NCBI GenBank assembly: GCA_015068905.1
Contig: SVJQ01000011.1
Coordinates: forward strand, 1 to 52,893
DNA from: Oscillospiraceae bacterium
GTDB taxonomy: Bacteria; Bacillota; Clostridia; UBA1381; UBA9506
DNA length: 52,893 bases
Reading direction: 5' to 3'
Part shown: positions 43,189-51,895 of the stretch, one piece after another
How the letters are laid out: each line of letters opens with the position of its first letter
Numbering within the stretch: the stretch's first letter is position 1
The notes under the pieces: model-generated
The model's database searches: none
What the model saw: the letters and a program-made list of their open reading frames with translations, nothing else
What the model was told of the DNA's origin: nothing
Program-made: the position numbers and the translations under genes

Positions 43189-44871
43189 TTGCTGTTTGCA
43201 TTACACATTCGCAATATTGCCTTAATCGACGATGCAGAAATTGAATTTCAAAACGGTCTTAACGTTTTAACGGGTGAAACCGGTGCCGGTAAATCTATTT
43301 TAATCGGTTCTATTAACCTGCTTTTAGGTGACCGTGCCAACCGTGAGCTGATCCGTCAGGATGCTGAACGAGCTGAAGTCAGCGGCATTTTTTATGTTGA
43401 AAACGAAATGCAGAAAAACGCCCTTGCAGACCTTGGCATTCTGCCTGAAGAAGACGGTTCTGTCACCCTGTCCCGTCAGCTTCTGCGTGACGGCAAAAAC
43501 CTTTGCAAAATTGCCGGACGGACCGCAACTTTATCTGAACTTAAAGAAGCCGGTAGTCTGCTTGTAAACATTCACGGTCAGCACGACAGTCAGGCACTTT
43601 TATCTCCAAACCAACATATTCACTTTTTAGACAGCTTTTTAAAGGACGAGGGCAAACACGCCCTCTCTGATTATCAGGCGGCATACAGGGAATGGAAGTC
43701 CCTACTCAAGCAATCTGATGACTTTGACTTAGACGAAGCCGAAAAGCTCCGCAAAATAGATATGCTGACCTATGAAAGTGACGAAATCCGCTCTGCAAAC
43801 CTCATCCCCACAGAAGAGGACGAACTTAAAGCAAAGCGTGATATTATCAACCACAAAAAGCGGCTAGAGGAAAGCGTCGCTACAGCCCTTTCTGCCCTGT
43901 GCGATGCAGGTGACGGCCCCGATGCCCGTCAAAGCCTTTCCGTTGCGGCGCAAAACCTTGCTGATGCTGCTTCCTTTGACAGTTCTCTGTCTGACCTTTC
44001 TGCACGGCTTGAAGCTTTAGCTGAAGAGGCTGACGATGTTTCCCGCGCGGTCAGAAATTATTTTGATCGCCTCTCAGAAGATGATCAGCCCATTGACGAA
44101 ATTGAAGCCCGTTTAGACGTCATTTACCGTTTAAAGAGAAAATACGGTGCAACGGTAGAAGCCGTCATCGCCCACGGGGAAGCCTGTGAGGCAGAGCTTG
44201 CAAAATTGCAGAATGCCGAAGCGCAAAAAGAACAGCTTTTAAAAGAGCTGGCTATGGCAGAAGAAAAGGCAAATGCCTTGGCAGAAAAGCTTTCTAGCTT
44301 GCGAAAGGAAGCGATCCCTCACATTGAAGAAAAAGTCAGCGAAACCCTGCACTTTTTAAATATGCCCGATGCAGCTTTTGCTGTCATTATGACCGAAATG
44401 CCTCTTGGCACCTTGGGTGCAGAGCAGGTCAGCTTCTTCATCAAAACCAACGCCGGCGAGGACTACCGCCCCTTAAACAAAATTGTTTCCGGCGGTGAAC
44501 TGTCCCGCATTATGCTGGCAATCAAGTCTGTCTTAACAGACGGTGATGCGGCACAAACCTTGATTTTTGACGAAATTGATACCGGTGTTAGTGGCAGCAC
44601 AGCGCAAAAAATCGGCAGAAAGCTGCGCGAACTGTCTAACACCAAACAGGTGCTTTGCGTAACCCACCTCGCACAAATTGCCGCTATGGCAACCACTCAC
44701 TTTTTGATTGAAAAATCGGCAGAAGACGGCAGAACCAAAACCAAAGTAACGCCCCTTACGCCTGATGACCGTATAGAAGAGCTTGCCCGCATCATCAGCG
44801 GTGACGCCGTGACTGAAACCACCCGCAAGCAAGCCCGCGAACTGATTCAATATGGTGATATGTATGACTGA
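43189..44871 (+). CDS. recN: DNA repair protein RecN
   Basis: 560 aa SMC-like ATPase for double-strand breaks. IRNIALIDDAEIEFQNGLN, Walker A LTGETGAGKSILIG, INIHGQHDSQALL, coiled-coil arms in the middle, and signature VSGGELSRIMLAIK with Walker B TLIFDEIDTGVSG. TTG start with AAAGGAGGGAG upstream. argR-recN is a conserved pair in Bacillota. Confidence 0.95.
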   Translation: MLFALHIRNIALIDDAEIEFQNGLNVLTGETGAGKSILIGSINLLLGDRANRELIRQDAERAEVSGIFYVENEMQKNALADLGILPEEDGSVTLSRQLLRDGKNLCKIAGRTATLSELKEAGSLLVNIHGQHDSQALLSPNQHIHFLDSFLKDEGKHALSDYQAAYREWKSLLKQSDDFDLDEAEKLRKIDMLTYESDEIRSANLIPTEEDELKAKRDIINHKKRLEESVATALSALCDAGDGPDARQSLSVAAQNLADAASFDSSLSDLSARLEALAEEADDVSRAVRNYFDRLSEDDQPIDEIEARLDVIYRLKRKYGATVEAVIAHGEACEAELAKLQNAEAQKEQLLKELAMAEEKANALAEKLSSLRKEAIPHIEEKVSETLHFLNMPDAAFAVIMTEMPLGTLGAEQVSFFIKTNAGEDYRPLNKIVSGGELSRIMLAIKSVLTDGDAAQTLIFDEIDTGVSGSTAQKIGRKLRELSNTKQVLCVTHLAQIAAMATTHFLIEKSAEDGRTKTKVTPLTPDDRIEELARIISGDAVTETTRKQARELIQYGDMYD

Positions 44872-45520
44872 AAAATTAACTGAGCTTTTATTACAAGAGG
44901 GTGCCTCTGAGGTGGGTTTTTCCGCCATCACGCCCCCGCCGGAATATGCTGACCTGACTAATGCTGTAACCATCGTTGTAAAGCTTTCTGACAGCGTGAT
45001 TGATACAGTCCATAAGGGCCCGACCCACACATATTTTCACCACTACCGGACGGTTAACGCATTTTTAGACAGACTCGCCTTGCGTGCCGGTATATTTTTA
45101 GAGCAAGCCGGGGGAAAATATGTCTGTGTACCTGCCTCCCAAAGCATAGAGGGCTTCTCCGGTCTCTTTTCACATAAGGAGGCTGCTGTCCGTGCCGGTC
45201 TCGGCACCATCGGGAAAAGCGCTTTGTTTTTATCCGACCGTTTTGGTCCCAGGGTGCGCCTTGCCACAGTGCTGACAAATCTTGACCTTTCCTCAGGCTT
45301 TCGCCCTGTGATAACCGAATCTCCCTGTGAAAACTGCTCTGCCTGCGTGCGTGCCTGCCCAGCTATGGCTATCTCCGGCAAAACCTTTGCCGATGCAGGT
45401 ATCAACATCTTAGACCGAAGTGCCTGCAGCAGCCATATGAAGCAGGCTTACCAAAAAATCGGCAGGGGTGCTGTCTGCGGCATTTGCGTCAGCGTTTGTC
45501 CGGCAGGCAAAAACAGATAA
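44864..45520 (+). CDS. Short QueG-like 4Fe-4S protein
   Basis: 218 aa. The core resembles epoxyqueuosine reductase (EGFSGLFSHKEAAVRAGLGTIGK) and ends in two 4Fe-4S motifs (CENCSACVRACPAMAI and CGICVSVCPAGK). True QueG is ~350-390 aa and has extra C-terminal HEAT-like repeats, which are absent here, so its role in queuosine synthesis is uncertain. It overlaps recN by 8 bp (starts at 44852, 44855 or 44864 are all possible), so it is part of that operon. Confidence 0.7.
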   Translation: MTEKLTELLLQEGASEVGFSAITPPPEYADLTNAVTIVVKLSDSVIDTVHKGPTHTYFHHYRTVNAFLDRLALRAGIFLEQAGGKYVCVPASQSIEGFSGLFSHKEAAVRAGLGTIGKSALFLSDRFGPRVRLATVLTNLDLSSGFRPVITESPCENCSACVRACPAMAISGKTFADAGINILDRSACSSHMKQAYQKIGRGAVCGICVSVCPAGKNR

Positions 45521-45539
45521 ATATTATTCTAAAAAAAGA

Positions 45540-45568
45540 TTGCAAACAGATAAAATATCTTGTATAAT
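45540..45568 (+). promoter_or_regulatory. Promoter of the mreB-like gene
   Basis: TTGCAA (45540-45545), 17 bp, TATAAT (45563-45568). Confidence 0.75.
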
Positions 45569-45641
45569 AAATGTAAACAGGTGGAAATTTTTTCCGTTTT
45601 ACACTACCAGACATACAAAAATACCGCAAGGAGTGACCGAG

Positions 45642-46649
45642 ATGTTTAATTTCAGACAAGACGTGGGCATTGACCTTGGAACTGCAACTGTTTTGGTCTA
45701 TGTCAAAGGCAAGGGCGTTGTGCTCAAAGAGCCCAGCGTTGTCGCTATTGATACCAACACCGGCAAGGTTTTAAAGGTTGGCTCTGAAGCGCAGAATATG
45801 ATTGGCAGAACACCGGGCAACATTGTTGCCATCCGTCCTATGAAAGACGGGGTAATCTCCGACTATGATACAACCGAAAAAATGCTACGTTACTTTTTGA
45901 AAAAGGTTTGCAAAAACCGCTTTTTCAAGCCGAAAGTAATCGTCTGCATTCCCAGTCAGGCAACTGCAGTAGAAGAACGTGCCGTCAGCGATGCGGCTCT
46001 GCAGGCAGGTGCCGGCAAAACCTATATTATTGAAGAACCCATTGCGGCAGCCATTGGCGCCGGTCTTGACATTTCTAAACCCCACGGCAATATGATTGTT
46101 GACATCGGCGGTGGCACAGCTGACGTAGCTGTTATTTCCTTAGGTGAAATTGTGGTTTCCAGCTCTATCAAGGTTGCCGGTGATAAGTTTGATGAAGCTG
46201 TGGTTCGCTACATTCGCAGAAAACACAACATGATGATTGGTGACAGAACGGCTGAAGAGCTTAAAATCGAGATCGGCTGTGTATACCCCCGTCCCGTTCC
46301 CCTGTCTAAAGAGGTAAAGGGTCGGTGTCTGGTTACAGGCCTGCCTAAAGTGATAACCGTTAATTCTGAAGAGATGCTGGAAGCCTTGGAAGAATGCGGC
46401 GCACAGATTGTTGAAGCGGTACACAACGTGTTAGAAAAAACACCGCCCGAGCTGGTTGGCGATATCAGCACCGGCGGCATTCTGCTCACCGGTGGCGGCA
46501 GCTTAATCTACGGTCTTGATCAGCTGATTGCAGAAAAAACCGGACTGGAAGTAAACATTGCCGACGACGCCGTTTATTGCGTTGCCAAAGGCACAGGTAT
46601 GTCCCTCAAATATATTGACAGCATGAAACAGGTCGGCAAAAGATTTTAA
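45642..46649 (+). CDS. mreB: Rod shape-determining protein, MreB/Mbl family
   Basis: 335 aa bacterial actin. GIDLGTATVLVYVKGKG is phosphate loop 1, IVDIGGGTADVAVISLG phosphate loop 2, EEPIAAAIGAG and GGILLTGGGSLIYGLD the other nucleotide-binding loops. It forms membrane-linked filaments that guide wall synthesis. ATG 45642 has AAGGAG 8 nt upstream. It has its own promoter and terminator and no mreC, so it may be an Mbl or MreBH paralogue and not the mreBCD copy. Confidence 0.93.
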   Translation: MFNFRQDVGIDLGTATVLVYVKGKGVVLKEPSVVAIDTNTGKVLKVGSEAQNMIGRTPGNIVAIRPMKDGVISDYDTTEKMLRYFLKKVCKNRFFKPKVIVCIPSQATAVEERAVSDAALQAGAGKTYIIEEPIAAAIGAGLDISKPHGNMIVDIGGGTADVAVISLGEIVVSSSIKVAGDKFDEAVVRYIRRKHNMMIGDRTAEELKIEIGCVYPRPVPLSKEVKGRCLVTGLPKVITVNSEEMLEALEECGAQIVEAVHNVLEKTPPELVGDISTGGILLTGGGSLIYGLDQLIAEKTGLEVNIADDAVYCVAKGTGMSLKYIDSMKQVGKRF

Positions 46650-46652
46650 ATA

Positions 46653-46692
46653 AAAAAATAAAAGCTCCACCAAGTGGAGCTTTTATTTTTTA
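46653..46692. terminator. Bidirectional terminator
   Basis: AAAAAATAAAAGCTCCAC (46653-46670) / GTGGAGCTTTTATTTTTT (46674-46691), CAA loop. Confidence 0.93.
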
Positions 46693-46696
46693 CCGT

Positions 46697-48202
46697 TTAT
46701 TTTCCTAACCCTGCAAAAACGTGAGAACAATCAAAATCAAGAGCAGCACCATCGTTACTGTGCCATCTTTCAACAGTCCATTCTTTGTAGTCTGTTGTAA
46801 CCCAGTGGCTATGCAAACTTGATCGCACTGCCTCTCCCTGATCATAGGGCTTTAGAGTAATGGCTAGCTGCATATAGTCAAACATATCAGCAGTAACATT
46901 CTTCCCTTCTACAAAAGCATCCTTCATATATGCCTTAATGCTTTCACCACTTTTAACTTGGCAAGAAAGAGAGTCTGTAACAATCCAGCCGTTTCCTCTC
47001 ATTGTGTCTGCAAACAAATTAAAATAAAACTTATCTTTTATCGCTTCCGGCAGTTCCGGCGCAGTAAAACGCACATATACACCGTTTTCATCCTGTTCTA
47101 CGAATACATTCTTAAGTGCCTCCATCTGATAGTATCGGCTATATCGTGCATACAAAAGACCTGTATTTTCGCCCTCTTTTATCTGATAACTGTCTAAAGG
47201 CACACCCTCGGGTCTTTCTGTGAAATTCATCACACGGCAAAAAACAGCCGCTGCCTCTCCTCGGTTTAAGTCCTTCATTGGCATAAAACGTCCATAATTG
47301 TCGCCAACCAGCAAATCATTGGTATACGCCTTTAAAACATCATTCTTTCTTTTATCTGAAACTCTGTGATAGTCCGGAATATATTTGATAAGCTCCGTAT
47401 TTTCAGACAACTCTTCACCGTTAGCTTTTGCAACATTAACTAAAATATAAGCCATATCCTCACGGCTGATGGGTGCATCCAAAAGCTGCGGTGTGCAACT
47501 AAACTCTGAAGCGCTGATAAGACCCGAAGCAACTGCTGCATTATAATAGGGGACTGCCCAGTGACCGGAATTATCGGAAATAATTTTATCCGCCGCTACT
47601 AATCTGGTTGCAATGGTTAAAAACTGACCCAGACTAACGGATGCCATTCCATCAAAAACACCCACGCCATTAACAGGTTCCGTTACACCCGAAATCGCAC
47701 CTTCACGGGTCATGGTCATAATATACTCATACGCCCAATAAAGCTTGGTGATATCCGAATAGGAACGGATAACATTCACAGATGCATATGGGTCGGTCTG
47801 TAGCATTCCCAACTCACGCTTCAAATGGTCAAGAGCAATATCTATTGTAAAGGTGTCCGAAAGTCCTTCCAGATATCTTTCAATCTCTAAAACAGTTTCC
47901 TTAACCTCAGGTATAGTGTTGAGGTCACTTCCACCCGGTGCGTCCAAAAGCTGATAAATCCGATCCGCAACATTCTGAAAGATGCCCTCACTAACTGTTT
48001 CAGATGCCGCACGATGACGGCCCAACATATCAGTTGCATTTTGCAAATTGATAATGGCACTGCCAACCTCTTTGCCATATTTTTTGTAAGTATCAATACT
48101 CTCCTGACCCCCACCGGGTATAACGGTTATTGACAAGGCTGACACATTCACACTCGCAAAAAGCAAGCAGGCAATAACCATAATTGAAATAATTTTTTTC
48201 AT
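46697..48202 (-). CDS. Secreted SLH protein with extra C-terminal domain
   Basis: 501 aa, ATG 48202 with GGGGG upstream. Signal peptide MKKIISIMVIACLLFASVNV (cut near SA-LS), then a ~130-residue helical domain, three SLH-like modules (residues ~140-350, including PVNGVGVF, ISREDMAYILV and LNRGEAAAVFCRV), and a ~140-residue C-terminal domain ending CSHVFAGLGK, absent from its paralogue at 8831-10141. The first SLH module is degenerate. It lies ~60 bp downstream of the 6S RNA gene on the same strand and may be partly transcribed from that promoter. Confidence 0.82.
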   Translation of the reverse strand: MKKIISIMVIACLLFASVNVSALSITVIPGGGQESIDTYKKYGKEVGSAIINLQNATDMLGRHRAASETVSEGIFQNVADRIYQLLDAPGGSDLNTIPEVKETVLEIERYLEGLSDTFTIDIALDHLKRELGMLQTDPYASVNVIRSYSDITKLYWAYEYIMTMTREGAISGVTEPVNGVGVFDGMASVSLGQFLTIATRLVAADKIISDNSGHWAVPYYNAAVASGLISASEFSCTPQLLDAPISREDMAYILVNVAKANGEELSENTELIKYIPDYHRVSDKRKNDVLKAYTNDLLVGDNYGRFMPMKDLNRGEAAAVFCRVMNFTERPEGVPLDSYQIKEGENTGLLYARYSRYYQMEALKNVFVEQDENGVYVRFTAPELPEAIKDKFYFNLFADTMRGNGWIVTDSLSCQVKSGESIKAYMKDAFVEGKNVTADMFDYMQLAITLKPYDQGEAVRSSLHSHWVTTDYKEWTVERWHSNDGAALDFDCSHVFAGLGK

Positions 48203-48261
48203 ATGTAAGCCCCCATAAAAACAAACAACGCAGATTAACATTCAATCCGCGTCAAATTTTG

Positions 48262-48459
48262 TATGACCCGCCGTGCCGTGTGTAGGATTCATTTTTACCT
48301 GCCTGAGCAGGTGGGTATCCTCTCGCATGTTTTATATGTCCCCTGGCCGATAAACGGGGGGCGTATACGCCACACACGAAGCCGGATTCCCTATTAAAAA
48401 GTGTTGGTAAAATAAAAATCACTAAATCACGAACACAGCAGGAATCATGTTCTCTTACT
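48262..48459 (-). ncRNA. ssrS: 6S RNA (RNA polymerase regulator)
   Basis: Minus-strand ~190-nt rod-shaped RNA. Closing stem CCTGCTGTG (48442-48434) pairs with CACGGCGGG (48275-48267), all nine positions pairing with G-U allowed. A central bubble follows whose 3' strand holds a small hairpin ACCTGC/GCAGGT (48312-48307, 48302-48297). Beyond the bubble, GGGAATCC (48391-48384) pairs with GGATACCC (48320-48313), and CGTGTGT (48378-48372) with ACATGCG (48330-48324). This is the 6S architecture, and the 5' CCTGCTGTGTTCGTG is typical. It binds housekeeping RNA polymerase in stationary phase. Exact ends are estimated. Confidence 0.78.
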
Positions 48460-48465
48460 GATGTT

Positions 48466-48494
48466 ATTGTAACACAGAAAGCTGAAATTATCAA
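48466..48494 (-). promoter_or_regulatory. Promoter of the 6S RNA gene
   Basis: Minus strand TTGATA (48494-48489), 17 bp, TACAAT (48471-48466), giving a start near 48459. The remainder of the gap to 48639 is AT-rich with nothing else clear. Confidence 0.75.
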
Positions 48495-48639
48495 TACAAA
48501 TCAAAAAAATTTACTGCATTTTTCTTCCGCTAAAAGTCTTGTTTTTTTAGGGCGGATATAGTAAAATAAAAGGTGAATGGTTTTTTAAAAAATTCATAAT
48601 TTTACCAATTACCTTATTTTTATATAAAAGGAGACATAA

Positions 48640-49416
48640 ATGAACGAATTACGAAACAAACAAGGTTTTATCTGTGATATGGACGGTGTTATCTATCACG
48701 GCGACCGTCTGCTTCCCGGCGTAACAGAATTTGTTAGCTGGATGCAAAAGGAGAAAAAGGAATTTTTATTTCTGACAAATTCCAGTGAATACTCTCCTCT
48801 TGAATTAAAATATAAACTGGCCCGCATGGGTCTGGATGTGGATGAAAGCCACTTTTACACCAGCGCCCTTGCAACGGCACACTTTTTAAAGAGCCAGATG
48901 CCCGGCTGCAGCGCCTATGTCATCGGCGCACCGGGGCTGTTAAACGCACTCCACGATGCCGGCATCGCACTGAATGATGTAAACCCTGACTACGTTGTGG
49001 TTGGTGAAACCAAAACCTATAACTACGACAGCGTACTCCGTGCCGTCACCCATGTGTATAACGGTGCCCGCTTAATTGCTACCAACACCGACCTGACTGC
49101 ACCCGGTCAGAACGGCATCATCCCTGCCTGCCGTGCCTTTGTGGCTCCTATTGAGCTGGCAGCAAAGCGCTCTGCTTACTTCATCGGCAAGCCAAACCCC
49201 TTAATGATGCGTACCGGCCTTAAAAAACTGGGCGTTCACTCTGAAAATGCCGCCATGATTGGTGACCGTATGGATACCGACATCATCGCCGGCATTGAAA
49301 CGGGCTTAGACACCGTCTTAGTCCTCTCCGGCGTAACCGCAAAAGACGACTTAGTCAATTACCCCTACCGCCCCACTTACATTTTAGACGGCGTTGGGGA
49401 TATCCCGAATGCATAA
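48640..49416 (+). CDS. HAD-IIA (NagD-like) phosphatase
   Basis: 258 aa. CDMDGVIYHGDRLLPG is HAD motif I with nucleophile Asp and acid/base Asp, FLTNSS motif II, GKPNPLMM with motif III Lys, and IGDRMDTDIIAG motif IV. The C2-type cap fits NagD or p-nitrophenyl-phosphatase-like enzymes that dephosphorylate nucleotides or sugar phosphates. AAAAGGAGA precedes the ATG. Substrate unknown. Confidence 0.88.
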   Translation: MNELRNKQGFICDMDGVIYHGDRLLPGVTEFVSWMQKEKKEFLFLTNSSEYSPLELKYKLARMGLDVDESHFYTSALATAHFLKSQMPGCSAYVIGAPGLLNALHDAGIALNDVNPDYVVVGETKTYNYDSVLRAVTHVYNGARLIATNTDLTAPGQNGIIPACRAFVAPIELAAKRSAYFIGKPNPLMMRTGLKKLGVHSENAAMIGDRMDTDIIAGIETGLDTVLVLSGVTAKDDLVNYPYRPTYILDGVGDIPNA

Positions 49417-49442
49417 AACCTTGTAAAAACAAATATATGTTA

Positions 49443-49485
49443 AAAAAGCTTGATTTTCTGAAAACAGAAAATCAAGCTTTTTTAT
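49443..49485. terminator. Bidirectional terminator
   Basis: AAAAAAGCTTGATTTTCTG (49443-49461) / CAGAAAATCAAGCTTTTTT (49466-49484), AAAA loop. Confidence 0.95.
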
Positions 49486-49520
49486 AGATTTTTTCCTATC
49501 AAAACATCAATATCAGGTGC

Positions 49521-50129
49521 TTATTGACCCTCTAAAACAGGTCCCCCGTCCACTTCCTTTTTTGCATCAGGCATATACTTTTTTCCCGCACTCAAAAGGC
49601 AAATGCCGAAAGCCAAAGGAACAAAGAACGAAAGCAAGAAATACAAAAGGCATTTTTCCGGAACAGTTTCGTCAAAAATCTTATACAGGCAAATATAGCA
49701 CAAAACGCTCTGTGCGATTGCTGCAATACCTAGAATTAAGCCGACGAAGCATACTATCACGCAACACATAACTGCAATCACTTCCGCTGCTTCCCCTGCC
49801 ATTGCCGACTCAAATACTATAAGTAAAATTACCATAACAATCAATACTGCATAAAGAGCAAAAAGCCCAACATATGTCAATAAAGATAATATCACAAGCC
49901 ACTTACGCCACTTTTTGTTTTTACCCTTAGCACAATCAAAAGCATCAGTTACCGAACCCAAAATCCATTCACGGCCAAGAGGCAACCAAGAAAGCCAGGG
50001 CTTTGAAACACCTGCTTTCTGTGCAATCCGTTGCAGTCCCAATGACTGCATGATATAATTTGCAATGCTGATTCCAAATATCACTACATAATATACGATA
50101 TAAAACAATAAAATTATAATGCTTTCCAT
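49521..50129 (-). CDS. Multi-pass membrane protein, function unknown
   Basis: 202 aa; ATG 50129 has AAAGGAGG upstream. An N-terminal membrane helix (IIILLFYIVYYVVIFGISIA), a cytoplasmic stretch with PWLSWLPLGREWILGSVTD and basic KGKNKKWRKW, then about four hydrophobic segments (residues ~75-95, 110-140, 145-160, 170-185). The WLPLG..W.LG pattern recurs in small clostridial membrane proteins, but no function is known to me. Confidence 0.6.
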   Translation of the reverse strand: MESIIILLFYIVYYVVIFGISIANYIMQSLGLQRIAQKAGVSKPWLSWLPLGREWILGSVTDAFDCAKGKNKKWRKWLVILSLLTYVGLFALYAVLIVMVILLIVFESAMAGEAAEVIAVMCCVIVCFVGLILGIAAIAQSVLCYICLYKIFDETVPEKCLLYFLLSFFVPLAFGICLLSAGKKYMPDAKKEVDGGPVLEGQ

Positions 50130-50213
50130 AAAATATACCTCCTTTTTTGTCATTATATCATTTTAAAAGGCAAAAATCAACCTATCTCTAAATATGCTGT
50201 ATTCATTCTCTTT

Positions 50214-50543
50214 TTACTTTGTTAAACTATATAAATCCTCAAACGCAATTTTCGTTTCAACAACCTGCAAATATTTCTCATCTATATTGAGTCTTGCCAC
50301 TTTTCCCGTAACTTTCACATACTCCCCATCAGAATAATAAACAGCTGTTACCATATCACCTTTTTCGATGTGCAACAGCACCCGATTCAACTCCTCCGCT
50401 CTTTCCTCTGAAAGTTCTGCCTTGGGCACCACCACTCGCTCCATTTGCTTTAAGGCTTCATGCAGACCCCTTAGGGGCGAAAAGGGGGCAAATTGCTTGG
50501 CACGGTCTTCTATAGACATCATAGTACGCTTACTGTTCTTCAC
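50214..50543 (-). CDS. YolD-like protein
   Basis: 109 aa. MSIEDRAKQFAPFSPLRGL is the typical N-terminus of clostridial YolD-like proteins, followed by a helical part and a C-terminal beta-barrel (GDMVTAVYYSDGEYVKVTGKVARL). These are encoded beside Y-family polymerases and are thought to assist error-prone repair, as in the YqjX/YqjW and YolD/UvrX pairs of Bacillus. It overlaps the polymerase gene by 14 bp. Confidence 0.85.
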   Translation of the reverse strand: MKNSKRTMMSIEDRAKQFAPFSPLRGLHEALKQMERVVVPKAELSEERAEELNRVLLHIEKGDMVTAVYYSDGEYVKVTGKVARLNIDEKYLQVVETKIAFEDLYSLTK

Positions 50544-51798
50544 CGCTTTTATGCCCTCCTATCTGCCTGTTTCGCTCCAGCGCTGTGGCATTTTCTTTCA
50601 GGTCAATACCTTTAAAAACTGCATTCTTTCCAAAATGTTTTTTAATCTCCAAAACGGTCTCCTGCATTTTGCGATTGCGTTTTTCTTCCTCATCATCCTC
50701 TAAAAAGCTGGTCTGATAGACGCCTTCTTCCGTCACCTTATTCGAAAAAATGTGAATCCGTCGAACCGGACACTCACGATTCACAATACGGTCATAAAGT
50801 GCCAGAACCTCCGGAATCCAAATTGAGCTTGCGTTGGTTTCCCGAGCAACAGAAACGGTTCCGTGAGCCGCATCCATATGAAGACTGTTAGAGTAACCCA
50901 CGCGCAGGGTAACAGATTTTGTCACAAGGCCCTTATCCAGCATAGACAAACACATATCTTCCATCATTTCTTCTACAATCAAACGCCCATCTTCAAAATC
51001 ATAGTCAGCCATTAAAACCTGACCGCTTGTTAAGCTGTTGGTTTTTGGTTTATAGCGTTTAATATCTGCAATGGTGGTGGGCTCAATGCCCCAAGCATGG
51101 TCAATTAAAAGCTCGGCATCCACACCAAACAGACGATATAAAAAATCCTCATCGGCTTTGGCAATACCTTCCATGGTGTCAATGCCATATTTTAAAAGCC
51201 TTCTTGCCGTGCCTGCGCCAATCCGCCAGAAATCCGTCAGAGGTTTGTGTTTCCATAAGGTTCGTTTATACTTTTCTTCATCTAAAAAACCAATAAAATC
51301 CTCAGCATGCTTCGCCGTAATATCCAAAGCAATCTTGGTTAAATACAGATTCGTTCCAATACCGCAGGATGCTCGCACCCCAATCTGCTCATACATATCC
51401 TGCAAAATTGTTTGCGCGAGTTCCTTAGCCGACATCTGATATAAAGGCAAATAATGGGTCACATCCATAAACACTTCATCAATAGAATAAACATAAATAT
51501 CGTCTTTAGAAACATACTTCAAATATACGCCATAGATTCTGGCAGCATAATCAATATAAAGCTGCATTCTCGGCGGTGCTGTAATATATTCAATAGATTT
51601 AGGAATTTCAAACACACGACAACGGTTTTTTATGCCAAGTTTTTTCATTGCCGGTGTTACAGCAAGGCAAATTGTCTTATCTGTACGTTCAGGGTCGGCC
51701 ACAATCAGATTGGTTGTCATAGGATCAAGTCCCCGTTCTGTGCATTCTACTGATGCATAAAAAGACTTTAAATCTATACATAAATATAACTTAGACAA
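50530..51798 (-). CDS. Y-family DNA polymerase (DinB/UmuC-like)
   Basis: 422 aa translesion polymerase. CIDLKSFYASVEC is the first catalytic motif (Asp, with Phe-Tyr steric gate), YSIDEVFMDVTHY the second (D-E), then LGIGTNLYLTKIALDI and a helix-hairpin-helix thumb (FWRIGAGTARRLLKYGI). The C-terminal little-finger domain has SLTSGQVLMADYDF. TTG start at 51798, 9 nt after AGGAGG. With YolD it forms the UmuC-like inducible mutagenesis cassette. No LexA box is visible upstream. Confidence 0.92.
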   Translation of the reverse strand: MSKLYLCIDLKSFYASVECTERGLDPMTTNLIVADPERTDKTICLAVTPAMKKLGIKNRCRVFEIPKSIEYITAPPRMQLYIDYAARIYGVYLKYVSKDDIYVYSIDEVFMDVTHYLPLYQMSAKELAQTILQDMYEQIGVRASCGIGTNLYLTKIALDITAKHAEDFIGFLDEEKYKRTLWKHKPLTDFWRIGAGTARRLLKYGIDTMEGIAKADEDFLYRLFGVDAELLIDHAWGIEPTTIADIKRYKPKTNSLTSGQVLMADYDFEDGRLIVEEMMEDMCLSMLDKGLVTKSVTLRVGYSNSLHMDAAHGTVSVARETNASSIWIPEVLALYDRIVNRECPVRRIHIFSNKVTEEGVYQTSFLEDDEEEKRNRKMQETVLEIKKHFGKNAVFKGIDLKENATALERNRQIGGHKSGEEQ

Positions 51799-51841
51799 CC
51801 TATGACACCTCCTTCTGATATTAAATAGTCTTTCCAAGGAT

Positions 51842-51884
51842 AAAAAAGTAAATACGGCAGCCGGAATAATCCACGCTGCCGTAA
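51842..51884 (-). terminator. Terminator of the 152-aa membrane-protein gene
   Basis: Stem TACGGCAGC (minus strand, 51883-51875 with 51861-51853), then CTTTTTTA. It separates this gene from the polymerase. Confidence 0.8.
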
Positions 51885-51895
51885 TCATTTGTCAA

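Noticed and set aside
48370-48400. Minus-strand GGGAATCCGG resembles part of a cobalamin riboswitch.
   Set aside because: The other conserved parts (GCCACTG, CAGGAGACCTGCC) are missing, and these bases pair in the 6S fold.
48252-48494. Open frame of ~80 codons on the minus strand upstream of the SLH gene.
   Set aside because: It lies within the 6S RNA and its promoter, has no ribosome site, and the peptide has no recognisable domain.
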